64,000 nucleotides of DNA from Sediminibacterium sp. (GCA_030054095.1 JASGCO010000006.1:62001-126000), one strand, 5' to 3'. Numbered from the stretch's first letter, positions 45,152 through 54,283 are shown. Program-made: numbers and translations. Notes: a model not told the origin generated them from the letters alone.

Positions 45152-47092
45152 TTAAGGTTTCTCAACCCAATCCCCATGCGATTTGATCAGTTCGATGAGT
45201 TCATCAACGGCATTTTCGCTTTGTACATTTTTCTTCACGACTTCTTTGCCTTTATACAGACTTATTTTGCCTGGCCCGGTTCCTACATAGCCATAATCGG
45301 CATCGGCCATTTCGCCGGGGCCGTTTACAATGCAACCCATGATCCCTATTTTAATGCCTTTGAGGTGATCGGTACGCAGACGTATTTTTTGTGTGGTTTC
45401 CTGCAAGTCGAACAAGGTACGGCCACAACTTGGGCAACTAATGTATTCCGTTTTACTGATGCGTGTACGTGTGGCCTGTAAAATACCAAAAGCGGTACTA
45501 TTACAAACCTGTGTGCTAACGCAGTCTTTTTGTTTGATCCAGATGCCGTCTCCAAACCCATCCAACAATAAGCCACCAAGATCGGTACTGGCATATAACT
45601 GAAAATCAGATTCGCTTAATTGATTAAAATTACGTTTGAGAATAACAGGAACGTTGCAGTGTTGCAGCATGAGTTCAATGGCCATGCGACGGATTTCGGG
45701 CATAGCGGCTTCATTAAAACTATCAAGAACAAGAACGCAGTTGGTAAGTGGTTTTATCTTTTCAATAAACGCCGTTGTGAGGGTGTGTATATCAACCGCT
45801 ATAAAATTAAGGCGCGGATGGCTTAGTGGGCTTTCGAAAAATTCATCAGCGCAAAACAGGGGATAGGCGCGTTCCTGATGCTGTTGCTGTTGCCAGGTTT
45901 GCGCATTGTAAATAATACCCAGTGTGCCTGGAATTTCGAAATTAACGGGGAGTGCACCAGCGTAAATGTAGTCTGCCGCCATGTCAGTAATAGTCCACTT
46001 ATCAAGCGGAACAGAATACTGATAGCCCGCGGTAAAAAGAGAGGCCGCTGTAATGTCGGGTTTCATGCTATAATCGGCAATGATACGGGGTACCTGATGG
46101 CCACCCAGATTGATGATTTCTTTAGCGGCGCGGCGTGTATATTCAAACGGATTATACGGGGTGGGGGTGTTTAGTGCCGGAATAGATTTGTGTGCCGCGC
46201 GTTTTGTGTAACGATCGGCCAGAGCCCGTGCAACTGGCATTTCAAACTCAGGCTCCTCGGTTAAACTCACACGAATGGTGTCGCCCAGTCCGTCTTCGAG
46301 CAGTGTGCCAATGCCAACTGCCGATTTAATGCGTCCGTCTTCGCCATCGCCGGCTTCGGTAACCCCCAAGTGTAAGGGATAGTTACGGTTGGTTTCCATC
46401 ATTTTAGCCACCAGTAGGCGATAGGCCTGAACCATGACCTGAGTGTTGCTGGCTTTCATAGAAATAACAATGTTGTAGTAGTTATTTTCTTCGCAAATCC
46501 GTAAAAACTCGAACGCGCTTTCTACCATACCGAGCGGCGTGTCGCCATAACGGCTCAGGATACGATCGCTGAGACTCCCGTGATTAGTGCCTATACGCAT
46601 GGCGGTACCATACTCTTTACAGATTTTAACCAGAGGTGTAAACCGTTCGCGGATGCGTTCCAGTTCAGCTTCGTAAGCGGAGTCCGTATAGTCAATGGTT
46701 TCAAATTTTTTCTTGTCAGCGTAGTTGCCCGGATTAACTCTCACTTTTTCAATGATCCGGGCGGCAAATTCGGCAGCATTGGGCGTAAAATGAATATCGG
46801 CACATAAAGGGGTGTTATAGCCCGCCTGTTTCAGTTCCTTCTTAATGATTTCCAGGTTTTTGGCTTCATTAATACTCGGGGCGGTAATGCGTACCAGTTC
46901 GCATCCTGCTTCTATCATGCGGATACTTTGCGCCACCGTGGCTTTTGTATCCATGGTGTCGGTGGTTGTCATGCTTTGTACGCGAATAGGATGATTGGCA
47001 CCCATCAGAAGGTCGCCAATTTTTACTTCGCGGGTAACAAACCGTTGATAGGAAGTTAAACTGTTGCAGTAAGGGAGTATAAGTGAATTCAT
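45152..47092 (-). CDS. ispG: (E)-4-hydroxy-3-methylbut-2-enyl-diphosphate synthase, long form
   Basis: The 646-residue protein is IspG/GcpE of the long (Bacteroidota/plant/chlamydial) type, with an insert domain of about 250 residues between the N-terminal TIM barrel (REVKIGDLLMGANHPIRVQSMTTTDT) and the C-terminal iron-sulfur domain. The [4Fe-4S] ligands are visible in SCPSCGRTLFDLQ (CxxC) and GIMGCIVNGPGEM, with a conserved Glu. It converts MEcPP to HMBPP in the MEP pathway, giving isoprenoid precursors for the menaquinone side chain. The ORF is complete and the start ATG is unambiguous. Confidence 0.93.
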   Translation of the reverse strand: MNSLILPYCNSLTSYQRFVTREVKIGDLLMGANHPIRVQSMTTTDTMDTKATVAQSIRMIEAGCELVRITAPSINEAKNLEIIKKELKQAGYNTPLCADIHFTPNAAEFAARIIEKVRVNPGNYADKKKFETIDYTDSAYEAELERIRERFTPLVKICKEYGTAMRIGTNHGSLSDRILSRYGDTPLGMVESAFEFLRICEENNYYNIVISMKASNTQVMVQAYRLLVAKMMETNRNYPLHLGVTEAGDGEDGRIKSAVGIGTLLEDGLGDTIRVSLTEEPEFEMPVARALADRYTKRAAHKSIPALNTPTPYNPFEYTRRAAKEIINLGGHQVPRIIADYSMKPDITAASLFTAGYQYSVPLDKWTITDMAADYIYAGALPVNFEIPGTLGIIYNAQTWQQQQHQERAYPLFCADEFFESPLSHPRLNFIAVDIHTLTTAFIEKIKPLTNCVLVLDSFNEAAMPEIRRMAIELMLQHCNVPVILKRNFNQLSESDFQLYASTDLGGLLLDGFGDGIWIKQKDCVSTQVCNSTAFGILQATRTRISKTEYISCPSCGRTLFDLQETTQKIRLRTDHLKGIKIGIMGCIVNGPGEMADADYGYVGTGPGKISLYKGKEVVKKNVQSENAVDELIELIKSHGDWVEKP

Positions 47093-47167
47093 GATAAAAC
47101 AGACGATATACTTAGAATGCTAAAGTTACGATTAATCTTAAACAGATTTGAATTTAGCCTGTTAGGT

Positions 47168-47884
47168 TTAATTAAGAACCGTTCGCAGAACATCGAGTGA
47201 TTTAAGGACGCCAAAGTTTGGTACCTGAAACTGATAATAAGCCAGTAGTAAATCCAGTATGTTCTGGCGCTGTGTTTTGTTAAGGGTCAGGGTAAGAATG
47301 TTGGCGTTTAAAATGGTGGCGAATAAACGGGATTGCTGTTCGTCGAACCCAAGCGGAAAGGGCTCTGCCAACGGAATAAACCGGCCTTCACGACAATTAA
47401 AAAACGGGGCATGGGCCTGGTAATTGTTGTAAGGTTCAATACCCAGGTATTTAAGTAATTCGGTAAGAAAATACAGGTGAAGGTTGGCAAAATGATCGGG
47501 ATGCTCATCAAGCCATTTCAGGCAGGTTTCTACAAACTCGAACAAGTGTTCGTTAACCTGATGGTCTTTAATAACCTTTAGCAAGATTTCGTTAATGAAT
47601 TGCGTGATGCTGATTTTCGCAAAATTGGTACTAAGGTCTTTGTAAATGTAATAACAGCGGGCTTCGTGCAATTGCTGAATGTCCTTATTTTGTTTTATCT
47701 GCAATTCCATTTCGATAAGATGCATGGGTTGCAGAGTAGCCATTTTAAGTTTGGCCTTTGGTGATTGGCTTAGTACCGCGTGGCAGTTAATTAATCCGAG
47801 TTGACGGGTAAAAATTCTGGAGATAATTTTTTTATCGGCATACCTAACGTTTTGCAGTACTATGCCATTGGCGTACTGTTGCAT
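47168..47884 (-). CDS. recO: DNA repair protein RecO
   Basis: The 238-residue protein has the RecO layout: an N-terminal OB fold (GIVLQNVRYADKKIISRIFTRQLGLINCHAV) and a helical C-terminal domain (LHLYFLTELLKYLGIEPY). The C-terminal zinc-finger cysteines seen in some RecO proteins are absent. RecO helps load RecA on SSB-coated DNA with RecF/RecR. It is downstream of the PorZ-like gene by 4 bases, the same neighbourhood seen in other Bacteroidota. Confidence 0.85.
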   Translation of the reverse strand: MQQYANGIVLQNVRYADKKIISRIFTRQLGLINCHAVLSQSPKAKLKMATLQPMHLIEMELQIKQNKDIQQLHEARCYYIYKDLSTNFAKISITQFINEILLKVIKDHQVNEHLFEFVETCLKWLDEHPDHFANLHLYFLTELLKYLGIEPYNNYQAHAPFFNCREGRFIPLAEPFPLGFDEQQSRLFATILNANILTLTLNKTQRQNILDLLLAYYQFQVPNFGVLKSLDVLRTVLN

Positions 47885-47888
47885 GGTG

Positions 47889-50243
47889 TTAGTTAACGAT
47901 CAGTACTTTGGTAACAGCTTTTAATTCACCATTGGAGGGTGCCGCGTAAATGACATACACGCCTGTGCTAACGCGGTTTCCGGTAAAATTGGTTACGGGC
48001 CATTCCACCTGACCTCCGGTAGATTTTGTTTCCCATACAAAGTTGCCGCTTTCGTCGGCTATTTTTACAATAGACTGATCTACCAAACCACGGATATGAA
48101 TGGGGCCGCTAAAGCCCGGTTTAACGGGGTTAGGGTAGGCGTGAATATCATCGTAATTTTTTTCACCTTCTACAATAAGCGTCCGGTAAGATTGTAACCC
48201 TAAATCTGTGCCAATAAACACATCGCCCGACTTAGCATCATAAGCCACATCAATAATATTATTAGAGAACAAGGGGCTTTCGTCGCGGGTAAAGTGAAAC
48301 AGTTGTTTTTGTCCGTCAGGCGAGAAGCAATATACACCACTGGCCAGAGTACCCACCCATTTATTATTGGCTCCATCTATACAAATGGCAGTTATAATTT
48401 CTTTTTCCAGAAGTAATTCCACATTACCATCCTGAATAATTTTTATAGGATTTCCATCAGAATACCCTGCGTTAAAAGCGTTTTGCGGGTTAGAAAAGAC
48501 AATAACACCCTGATAGGTGCCCACCCATATTTTCCCGTCTTTATCTTCGGCAATAGACAGGGGATTAGATACACTGCTTTGTGTGGTGCCGTTTTTATTA
48601 TTAATGCGGGTAACGAGGAAGGTAGGGTTAGCCGAGGTAAGATTCTGAGGTTTTACAACGGTAATGCCTTCGCCGCGTTCGTGCAGCATCCAGCAGTTTC
48701 CGTTTTTATCTACCAGAATATCGCGTACAAAGGTAGCCGGGGTTTGAATACCCGGTAAAACCGTTTTGTTAGAATTATTCAGAGTAACCAAGGAGCCGTC
48801 TTTACGCCGTATGCTCAGCATTTTTTCATTATCACTTGAGGCAATAAACAGGTTACCATCCTTATCCATATCTAAACCACTAGCGCGATGAGTGTTGGGA
48901 TCAAGTGGCAAATTGGGAAGCGAGGAGTTGTAACGGTTATAGACTTTAACAAGTTGTCCGTCGTAAAATTCAAGAACCCCATTTAACCAGGAAGAGGCGA
49001 AAATGCGTTTAGAATCTTTATCATCAATATACGCGGCGTTGATGTCACGAATCGAATCTGGGGGCGCCAAGTAAGACCATTCACCGTTTTGATAGACATT
49101 GATGCCTTCCCATAGATAGGTTGAGCCTCCGGTTTCATCCATTTTAATAGGGGAAACGGCCACTTTGCCCTGACTGATATTAAGCGTGCTGATACGGTTT
49201 CTTCTGATACCGTTAATATCTACTTTTGTTCCATTACTGGTACCGAATCCCCGCGTCTGAACAATGCCTGAATAGTTATCTGCCAGCCAGAAATCAATTA
49301 CATTGTTGCCACGATCTAACACAACGGCATCTGAAATATTTGCCGACGCAAACCCGTAGGTTACAATATACGGCAGGCGGGTATTGCCAATGTAACTATC
49401 TAAACCAAAGTCTTCCAGCATCGAAAAAATGGAACCAAAACTCCAGAGGCGTTTAATGATATATGGAAAAGGTTTGTGTGGAAATTTGGACCATGTATTG
49501 TTTACCAGTTGGTAAAGCGTATCGTTCTTATTAATGGAATTGTTGATTTTGTAGGGCGAATAAGCGGTATAAACGGTATTGTTGGCAAAAACAACGCCAG
49601 AGTAAGCGCCCAGTGGCAGAGAGGCCGCCAAGCTCCAATTTTGAAAACTATTTGGCGCTTTGGTTTTGTAATTGCATCGCCTCAGTCCGGTTGGTGTGGC
49701 GGCAAATAGCAATGAATCTGAAAAGCAAATCTGGTACACCTCCAGCTGAGTTCCGGAGGGGCCAATGTTATACACCTCTTTTACTTCGAGTTTGTTATAG
49801 TCAAATACAATAATGCCAAACCCGCTGGATAAATAGGCTACCCCATTGCGGAATAGCACATCATTAATTTGTTTTTTACCATTGATGGGTTTTCGTTTGA
49901 TGTCGGAAAAATTGCGGATTCTGTCGTTTTGAAGCACATCAATATTGCCGTTTTCGTAACAGATAATGAGTGTGTTATCTGCGGGATTAGCCCTTAGCAA
50001 ATTTATTCCCACATCGCTTAACCCGTTGATTTTACTGAGTCGCTCCGAAGAAAAGTCACTTTCATCTACTTTAAGTAAACTGGAATAATTAGACGTGTAA
50101 AATGTAGATCCCAGTTTAGTAATAGAAACACAATTGTTAAACCCCAGGTGATCCATCCAGCCGCCAATTTGAACCTGAGCGGAGGTGTATAAACCGGAGA
50201 GGAAGAGGTATAGAAAAAGTAATTTAACCGAATAGTGTTTCAT
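47889..50243 (-). CDS. porZ: PorZ-like beta-propeller protein of the type IX secretion system
   Basis: The 784-residue protein has a signal peptide (KLLFLYLFLSGLYTSAQ), then two seven-bladed-type propellers built from repeats such as SKINGLSDVGINLLRANP, and GKIWVGTYQGVIVF, and a C-terminal T9SS sorting domain (AYPNPVKPGF, STGVYVIYAAP, ending TKVLIVN). The ~780-residue length, propellers plus sorting domain, and the recO neighbour fit PorZ, a surface component of the T9SS attachment complex. The ATG at 50243 is used; the frame extends further upstream to 50459 only because it crosses the tRNA-Arg gene on the other strand. Confidence 0.8.
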   Translation of the reverse strand: MKHYSVKLLFLYLFLSGLYTSAQVQIGGWMDHLGFNNCVSITKLGSTFYTSNYSSLLKVDESDFSSERLSKINGLSDVGINLLRANPADNTLIICYENGNIDVLQNDRIRNFSDIKRKPINGKKQINDVLFRNGVAYLSSGFGIIVFDYNKLEVKEVYNIGPSGTQLEVYQICFSDSLLFAATPTGLRRCNYKTKAPNSFQNWSLAASLPLGAYSGVVFANNTVYTAYSPYKINNSINKNDTLYQLVNNTWSKFPHKPFPYIIKRLWSFGSIFSMLEDFGLDSYIGNTRLPYIVTYGFASANISDAVVLDRGNNVIDFWLADNYSGIVQTRGFGTSNGTKVDINGIRRNRISTLNISQGKVAVSPIKMDETGGSTYLWEGINVYQNGEWSYLAPPDSIRDINAAYIDDKDSKRIFASSWLNGVLEFYDGQLVKVYNRYNSSLPNLPLDPNTHRASGLDMDKDGNLFIASSDNEKMLSIRRKDGSLVTLNNSNKTVLPGIQTPATFVRDILVDKNGNCWMLHERGEGITVVKPQNLTSANPTFLVTRINNKNGTTQSSVSNPLSIAEDKDGKIWVGTYQGVIVFSNPQNAFNAGYSDGNPIKIIQDGNVELLLEKEIITAICIDGANNKWVGTLASGVYCFSPDGQKQLFHFTRDESPLFSNNIIDVAYDAKSGDVFIGTDLGLQSYRTLIVEGEKNYDDIHAYPNPVKPGFSGPIHIRGLVDQSIVKIADESGNFVWETKSTGGQVEWPVTNFTGNRVSTGVYVIYAAPSNGELKAVTKVLIVN

Positions 50244-50297
50244 TTCCTGAATTTTCTGAAAAAATGCCAATGATTTAACGATAAAATTAAGGAAATA

Positions 50298-50327
50298 TTG
50301 CTTAACCCGGTAATATGCGTATTTTTG
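50298..50327 (+). promoter_or_regulatory. Promoter of tRNA-Arg, near-perfect TTG-N19-TANNTTTG
   Basis: TTG at 50298-50300, exactly 19 bases, then TATTTTTG at 50320-50327, the textbook Bacteroidota sigma-A spacing and sequence. The tRNA begins 38 bases downstream. Confidence 0.7.
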
Positions 50328-50365
50328 CAGCACTAAATTTGAATCTGTTACATCAGATCGGATTA

Positions 50366-50442
50366 GGCTCCGTAGTTCAATTGGATAGAATATCAGATTC
50401 CGGTTCTGAGGGTTGGGGGTTCGAGTCCCTTCGGGGTCACCA
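50366..50442 (+). tRNA. tRNA-Arg (anticodon CCG)
   Basis: The acceptor arm GGCTCCG at 50366-50372 pairs with CGGGGTC at 50432-50438 (two wobbles). The D arm is GTTC...GAAT. The anticodon stem TCAGA/TCTGA encloses the loop TTCCGGT, giving anticodon CCG for the codon CGG. The T loop TTCGAGT is present, and the CCA end is encoded at 50440-50442. It is a stand-alone gene with its own promoter and terminator. The antisense strand produces a spurious N-terminal extension of the PorZ frame. Confidence 0.93.
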
Positions 50443-50448
50443 TCCGGG

Positions 50449-50475
50449 AAAGGAGGCAAAAATTGCCTCCTTTTT
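50449..50475 (+). terminator. Terminator of tRNA-Arg
   Basis: AAAGGAGGCAA (50449-50459), a 3-base loop, TTGCCTCCTTT (50463-50473) and further T. It directly follows the tRNA. Confidence 0.92.
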
Positions 50476-51097
50476 CTTTTTCAGTAGCTGTTGGCCTACT
50501 ATTCCTTCACCGCTTGCAACCCAACCTGCAAAAACGCCGTATTGATTTTAGCGAGGTGTTGATTACCTGTTGCACCGTATCACTTCCGGTTGTGGTTCAA
50601 GTTGTAGAGAGAGAAAGTTCGGAAATGGATTACCCCCCCCCTAAGTGCTCAAACGAATAATCAGGAAGTAAATGGGATGGGTGATAAGGTAGTGTAAGAT
50701 TAAGGCCCAGAGTTAAAAAAAGGGGGATTAAAAGCCGTATAAAGCGCTAATGACTATTTTATATTTGCATTTGGTATTGCTTTTTTTCTTGCTTAAAAAA
50801 TCACTTTTTGATGTTAAATTGAAGGAAAATAGAATATATTTACGTAACCAAAATACAAAACCTATGACAACCATTTTAAACCACCAAAAATTAGAAGCAA
50901 CTTATAACTTTTATAATCGAGTTATTGTATAGAAAATAGATTGCGCATTTTATATATTTTTTGCAGTGATAGACTAAAAATACACATTATACGCAGTACG
51001 TATTTCAACTATTAATTCCGACAAAATATTGCTTATCAGGTATTTATTGGGGTTAAGTGCGATAATTGGATTTTAGAAGGGTTGCGTATATTAGGGA
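50476..51097. other. Gene-poor left flank of the cassette array
   Basis: About 620 bases with no convincing gene. It becomes AT-rich after ~50700. Short frames at 50463-50660 and 50750-50932 have no recognisable features; a 22-codon frame opens at an ATG near 50864. A run of nine C lies at 50633-50641. No integron integrase and no attC-like arm is present before the boundary at 51098. A GTTAAGT at 51052-51058 fits GTTRRRY but has no partner arms. Confidence 0.4.
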
Positions 51098-51160
51098 GTT
51101 ACCGGCAAGCATGGACGACCGTGCTAACCATAAACAGACGAACAATAATTTGACAGAAAA

Positions 51161-51913
51161 ATGAGTGCTTTAATAATTCCTTGTTACATCAAATCGCAGT
51201 GGGACATTGACTGCCTTAATAGGTTATTTGACAGCGTTCAGACACAGACCAAACAGTTTGACAAAGTTTACCTCATTGACGATGCGAGTCCATTGACTTA
51301 TAAACTTCGACATGACTTTGTTGAACACATTATGCTCAAAGAAAATGGCGGACCTGCAAAAGCAAGAAATGTTGGCATTGACAAAGCACTTGCATTAAAT
51401 ATTCAGCATTTGCTTTTCACTGACCACGACTGCATCCTTGACAAGGACTGGAATGAACAAATGATTTCGTTCTTAGACCAAACTGACTTTGCCGCAGTTG
51501 GCGGCATGACCTATTCTTGGGGTAAAACCATTTACGACTATTATCACGACATTAACGGAACGCTTGCAGGCAAATGGTTACTTCCCGACAGAAAAGAACT
51601 GTGGTATATGCCATCACTCAATTTTGGTATGAAAGCGTTCGCAGCAGACGAATTCCCTTTTGACGAAAGATTTCCGACCGCAGCAGGAGAAGACGTTGAT
51701 TTGTGTTTGCGGCTTCGTAGCAAATACAAAATCGGCTTTTGCCCGACAGCAAAATTGTGGCATGACTACGGCTACAAAAATTCTATTTCAGGATTCAACA
51801 AATTTGTTAAGCTGTTCAAGAAGTATAAAAGTTCAAGTGCGACAGTTTATGAAGGACACACAGTTCTGATGTGGGATTCATCCGAATCAATTTATAAAGG
51901 CAACATGACATGA
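51161..51913 (+). CDS. Family 2 glycosyltransferase (cassette 1, gene 1)
   Basis: The 250-residue protein has a GT-A fold: ALIIPCYIKSQWDIDCLNRLF at the start, the nucleotide-sugar motif LIDDASP at 38-44, GGPAKARNVGIDKAL, and FTDHDC near 86-91 in place of the metal-binding DxD. A later GEDVDLCLRLRSKYKIGF segment matches the ED acceptor-side motif of GT2 enzymes. It opens the three-gene operon of cassette 1 and overlaps the radical SAM gene by 4 bases (ATGA). Codon usage and lower GC suggest foreign origin. It probably transfers a sugar in a pathway with the two genes after it. Confidence 0.8.
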   Translation: MSALIIPCYIKSQWDIDCLNRLFDSVQTQTKQFDKVYLIDDASPLTYKLRHDFVEHIMLKENGGPAKARNVGIDKALALNIQHLLFTDHDCILDKDWNEQMISFLDQTDFAAVGGMTYSWGKTIYDYYHDINGTLAGKWLLPDRKELWYMPSLNFGMKAFAADEFPFDERFPTAAGEDVDLCLRLRSKYKIGFCPTAKLWHDYGYKNSISGFNKFVKLFKKYKSSSATVYEGHTVLMWDSSESIYKGNMT

Positions 51914-52932
51914 GTTTAATTTACAGATTAAGAAAAAGCAAACAACCGCACTTTATTCAAGGTGTCTATGATTACATTGGTGAAATGAAACCATTTGTAA
52001 AGCGGGTGCGGAAACCGCACTTGCTTTTACCAATGGTGCTTTTCAAATCCATTGAGTGGGGAATTTATCGTTGGTATAAAACCCCAATCAGAAGATTCTA
52101 CGGAGTAAAAGGTAACGAACTCATTTACATGATTACAAACGCATGTAATGACCGTTGCCCAAAGTGCGGAATTTGGGAAAGACCAGAGCCAAGAGACCAG
52201 CACTTATTGGTTATGCATTTCATTAACTGTTTAAAACGACTTCATCACAACTTATATCAAGTTACTTTGACAGGTGGCGAACCGTTGCTTTTCAAAAAGG
52301 ATGTAATGCTTATTGCCGAAGAAGCTAAGAAATTAAATGTTCCAATGGTAATTGTTACAAACGCAAGATTTCTTGATGAGGAATTTTTGACGAGATACAA
52401 AGAACTGGGACACACTCTAGTAATATCGGTTGATTCAGTTGAACGGGAGAAATGGAACGAATTCAGAGGCAAGAAAAACTTTGATATTGTAATGCCTAAA
52501 ATTTTGCTTGCAAAAGAAATCTTAGGCGACCAACTTAGAATTCAATCAGTGCTTTCAAAAGAATCAGCAGAAGAAATTCCTAAAGTTAAAGAGTGGTGCA
52601 AACAACATAACATTCAGCACAACATTCAATTTAATCAGGACTTTGGCGGGACTTGGACAAACGCTTCAACAATAGAAGTAAATTATGATAATGATACACC
52701 ATGTGCTGCAAGAAAAAATATTTGTGTTTATCCAAATGGTGATGTAGTAAAATGTTTTGACCACAGGAGAATACCATTAGCAAAAGAGCCATTGGGAAAC
52801 ATTGCAAAGCAGGACATAATAGAAATTCTTTGCACAAAGCGTTCAACCGAAGTTTCAAAAATTATGAAAACCTGTAATTTGCCTTGTAAGAATATGTCTT
52901 GCAACAAACCACAAACACTACTATTCAACTAA
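51910..52932 (+). CDS. Radical SAM enzyme with C-terminal cysteine-rich (SPASM-like) region (cassette 1, gene 2)
   Basis: The 340-residue protein has the radical SAM cluster motif C79-x3-C83-x2-C86 in NACNDRCPKCGIW, followed by TLTGGEP (SAM-binding GGE) and a barrel-like core. The C-terminal part contains further cysteines (NTPCAARKNICVYPNGDVVKCFDH and KTCNLPCKNMSC) that look like a SPASM/twitch auxiliary-cluster region. SPASM enzymes often modify peptides or activate sulfatases; the substrate is not known. It overlaps the glycosyltransferase by 4 bases and the kinase by one base (TAATG), so all three are translated together. Confidence 0.85.
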   Translation: MSLIYRLRKSKQPHFIQGVYDYIGEMKPFVKRVRKPHLLLPMVLFKSIEWGIYRWYKTPIRRFYGVKGNELIYMITNACNDRCPKCGIWERPEPRDQHLLVMHFINCLKRLHHNLYQVTLTGGEPLLFKKDVMLIAEEAKKLNVPMVIVTNARFLDEEFLTRYKELGHTLVISVDSVEREKWNEFRGKKNFDIVMPKILLAKEILGDQLRIQSVLSKESAEEIPKVKEWCKQHNIQHNIQFNQDFGGTWTNASTIEVNYDNDTPCAARKNICVYPNGDVVKCFDHRRIPLAKEPLGNIAKQDIIEILCTKRSTEVSKIMKTCNLPCKNMSCNKPQTLLFN

Positions 52933-53468
52933 TGCAAGAAAAGACGGATATAATAATTATTAGAGGAGCACCAGCTTCGGGAAAATCACAAACTGCAAAA
53001 AGTTTGTCAGATTTTTTCCCTAAAGGTGTGCGACTTGAAGTTGACACTATTCGCAATATGGTAATTTCAGTTGACTGGAAAAATCAGCAGGAGCATATTG
53101 ATATGCTTCAAGCATCAACCAAACTAGTTTTTGAGTTTCTAAAATTAGGTTTCAGTCCAGTAATAGTCATTGACACTTTTAGCGGTGATAAAATCAACCG
53201 CTACCTTGAAACACTTTATCAGCATGACGAGAAACTTTCAGTTAAAATCATCGGACTTTACACCTCAGACGAAGAATTAAAAAGAAGGTTGGACTTGCGG
53301 ACAAGTGCAGAATTCAAAGATTTTCCGATTTGCAAACGACTTAATGACGATGTTCTCAAATGGAAACCCGACAGCGAATATCAAATTGACACAACAGGAC
53401 TTTTACCAAAACAGACAGCAGAAAAAATATATGGACAGATTAACGCAGAACAATATGCCAGCCGGTAA
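52932..53468 (+). CDS. P-loop kinase-like protein (AAA_33 type; cassette 1, gene 3)
   Basis: The 178-residue protein has a Walker A GAPASGKS at 12-19 and a layout like small P-loop kinases of the AAA_33/zeta-toxin-like group: RLEVDTIRNMV (substrate-binding Asp), FSPVIVIDTF, and LYTSDEELKRRLDLRTS with the basic lid. It is predicted to phosphorylate a small molecule or sugar nucleotide. ATG 52932 is preferred over an in-frame ATG at 52899, as it overlaps the radical SAM stop by one base. Its stop codon TAA lies within the R''-like box of the first attC-like site, typical for integron cassettes. Confidence 0.78.
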   Translation: MQEKTDIIIIRGAPASGKSQTAKSLSDFFPKGVRLEVDTIRNMVISVDWKNQQEHIDMLQASTKLVFEFLKLGFSPVIVIDTFSGDKINRYLETLYQHDEKLSVKIIGLYTSDEELKRRLDLRTSAEFKDFPICKRLNDDVLKWKPDSEYQIDTTGLLPKQTAEKIYGQINAEQYASR

Positions 53469-53594
53469 CAGCACATTTGCAATAGGCGGGGTGACGTGCT
53501 TCTATGACACTTTAGTGGTTAATGGAAGTTCAGTTCTCCGAATGAACATTTGTGCTGAAAAGCCCGCCCATCGCAAATCTGCAAAACGTTATGG
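53461..53594 (+). repeat. attC-like site 1 (ends cassette 1)
   Basis: Starts GCCGGTAAC (53461-53469) and ends with ACGTT at 53586-53590. The left arm AGCACATTTGCAATAGGCGGG pairs with the right arm CCCGCCCATCGCAAATCTGC with three mismatches. The middle holds GACACTTTAGTGGTTAAT and AACATTTGTG, shared with site 2. The cassette 1 kinase stops in its first box. Confidence 0.75.
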
Positions 53595-53617
53595 GCTATT
53601 TTAAAAAGACGACATTA

Positions 53618-54121
53618 ATGAAAAACATTTTTATCTTGACACTTCTATTTTTTGCTTCATGTGGACAACCCACAGACTCAAAAGTTTCGACAGACAAAAG
53701 TACTGTTCAATCAGCAAAAGTTGGACAGGAAAAGTTGATTGAAAATGCTTTGACCTTTATAAATTCCTACGTTGATAATTGTAATAAAATGAAAGAATCA
53801 ATTGGGGTTATTGAATGGGCAAACTCAAATAAATTGACAACTCAGAGCTTTAAGACAGAATTAAAAAGACTAATGGACGAAGCTTATAAAATTGAACCAG
53901 AAATTGGACTTGACGCAGACCCAATTTTTGATGCTCAAGACTATCCTGACAAAGGTTTCGAGTTGCACTCATTGGACGACAAGTCAAATTACATTGTAGT
54001 TAAAGGTAAAAACTGGCCAGACTTTAAATTGACTATAAGAATGATTAAAGACAACAATAACTGGCTTGTTGACGGTTGTGGAATTATCAATATCCCAAAT
54101 GACAAGAGAATTGCGAGATAG
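53618..54121 (+). CDS. Small lipoprotein, DUF3828-like (cassette 2)
   Basis: The 167-residue lipoprotein has signal peptide KNIFILTLLFFASC with lipobox cysteine, a Ser/Thr/Lys linker, and a domain containing GLDADPIFDAQDYPDKGFEL and a C-terminal NNWLVDGCGIINIP, which resembles YbjP/DUF3828-type envelope lipoproteins, although the match is from memory. It is the only gene of cassette 2 and starts 29 bases after the recombination point. The in-frame ATG at 53552 lies inside site 1 and is not used. Function unknown. Confidence 0.65.
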   Translation: MKNIFILTLLFFASCGQPTDSKVSTDKSTVQSAKVGQEKLIENALTFINSYVDNCNKMKESIGVIEWANSNKLTTQSFKTELKRLMDEAYKIEPEIGLDADPIFDAQDYPDKGFELHSLDDKSNYIVVKGKNWPDFKLTIRMIKDNNNWLVDGCGIINIPNDKRIAR

Positions 54122-54127
54122 AAAAAC

Positions 54128-54262
54128 AGCCCATAACAGCGGTTTGGCAAAAGTGGCGGTTCAGTGCTCCGCAGACACATCTGTGGTTAATCAAAGTTTG
54201 GTTCTCCGCATCAACATTTGTGGTGAAAATCGCCACCTTCGCCAAGCCGCAAAACGTTGGCA
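54128..54262 (+). repeat. attC-like site 2 (ends cassette 2)
   Basis: Starts AGCCCATAAC (54128-54137) and ends ACGTTGGC (54254-54261). GCGGTTTGGCAAAAGTGGCG on the left pairs with CGCCACCTTCGCCAAGCCGC on the right, broken only by wobble-type differences. The middle is homologous to site 1 (GACACATCTGTGGTTAAT, TTCTCCGCAT, AACATTTGTGG). Confidence 0.8.
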
Positions 54263-54283
54263 GTAATTATATAAAAAAGAAAC

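Noticed and set aside
50244..50459. N-terminal extension of the PorZ frame, starting at 50459
   Set aside because: The extra codons run antisense through tRNA-Arg (the translation contains the usual tRNA artefact), and a proper signal peptide starts at ATG 50243.
50315..50545. Plus-strand open frame across the tRNA-Arg gene
   Set aside because: It covers a clear tRNA, its promoter and its terminator; it is not a coding gene.
50633..50641. Run of nine C, considered a phase-variation tract
   Set aside because: It is not inside or in the promoter of any recognised gene.
50750..50932. Short frame (and its 22-codon inner part) left of the cassette array, considered as a peptide precursor for the radical SAM enzyme
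   Set aside because: It lies outside the cassette boundary at 51098, has no leader-core features or cysteines, and no conserved neighbour relation could be shown.
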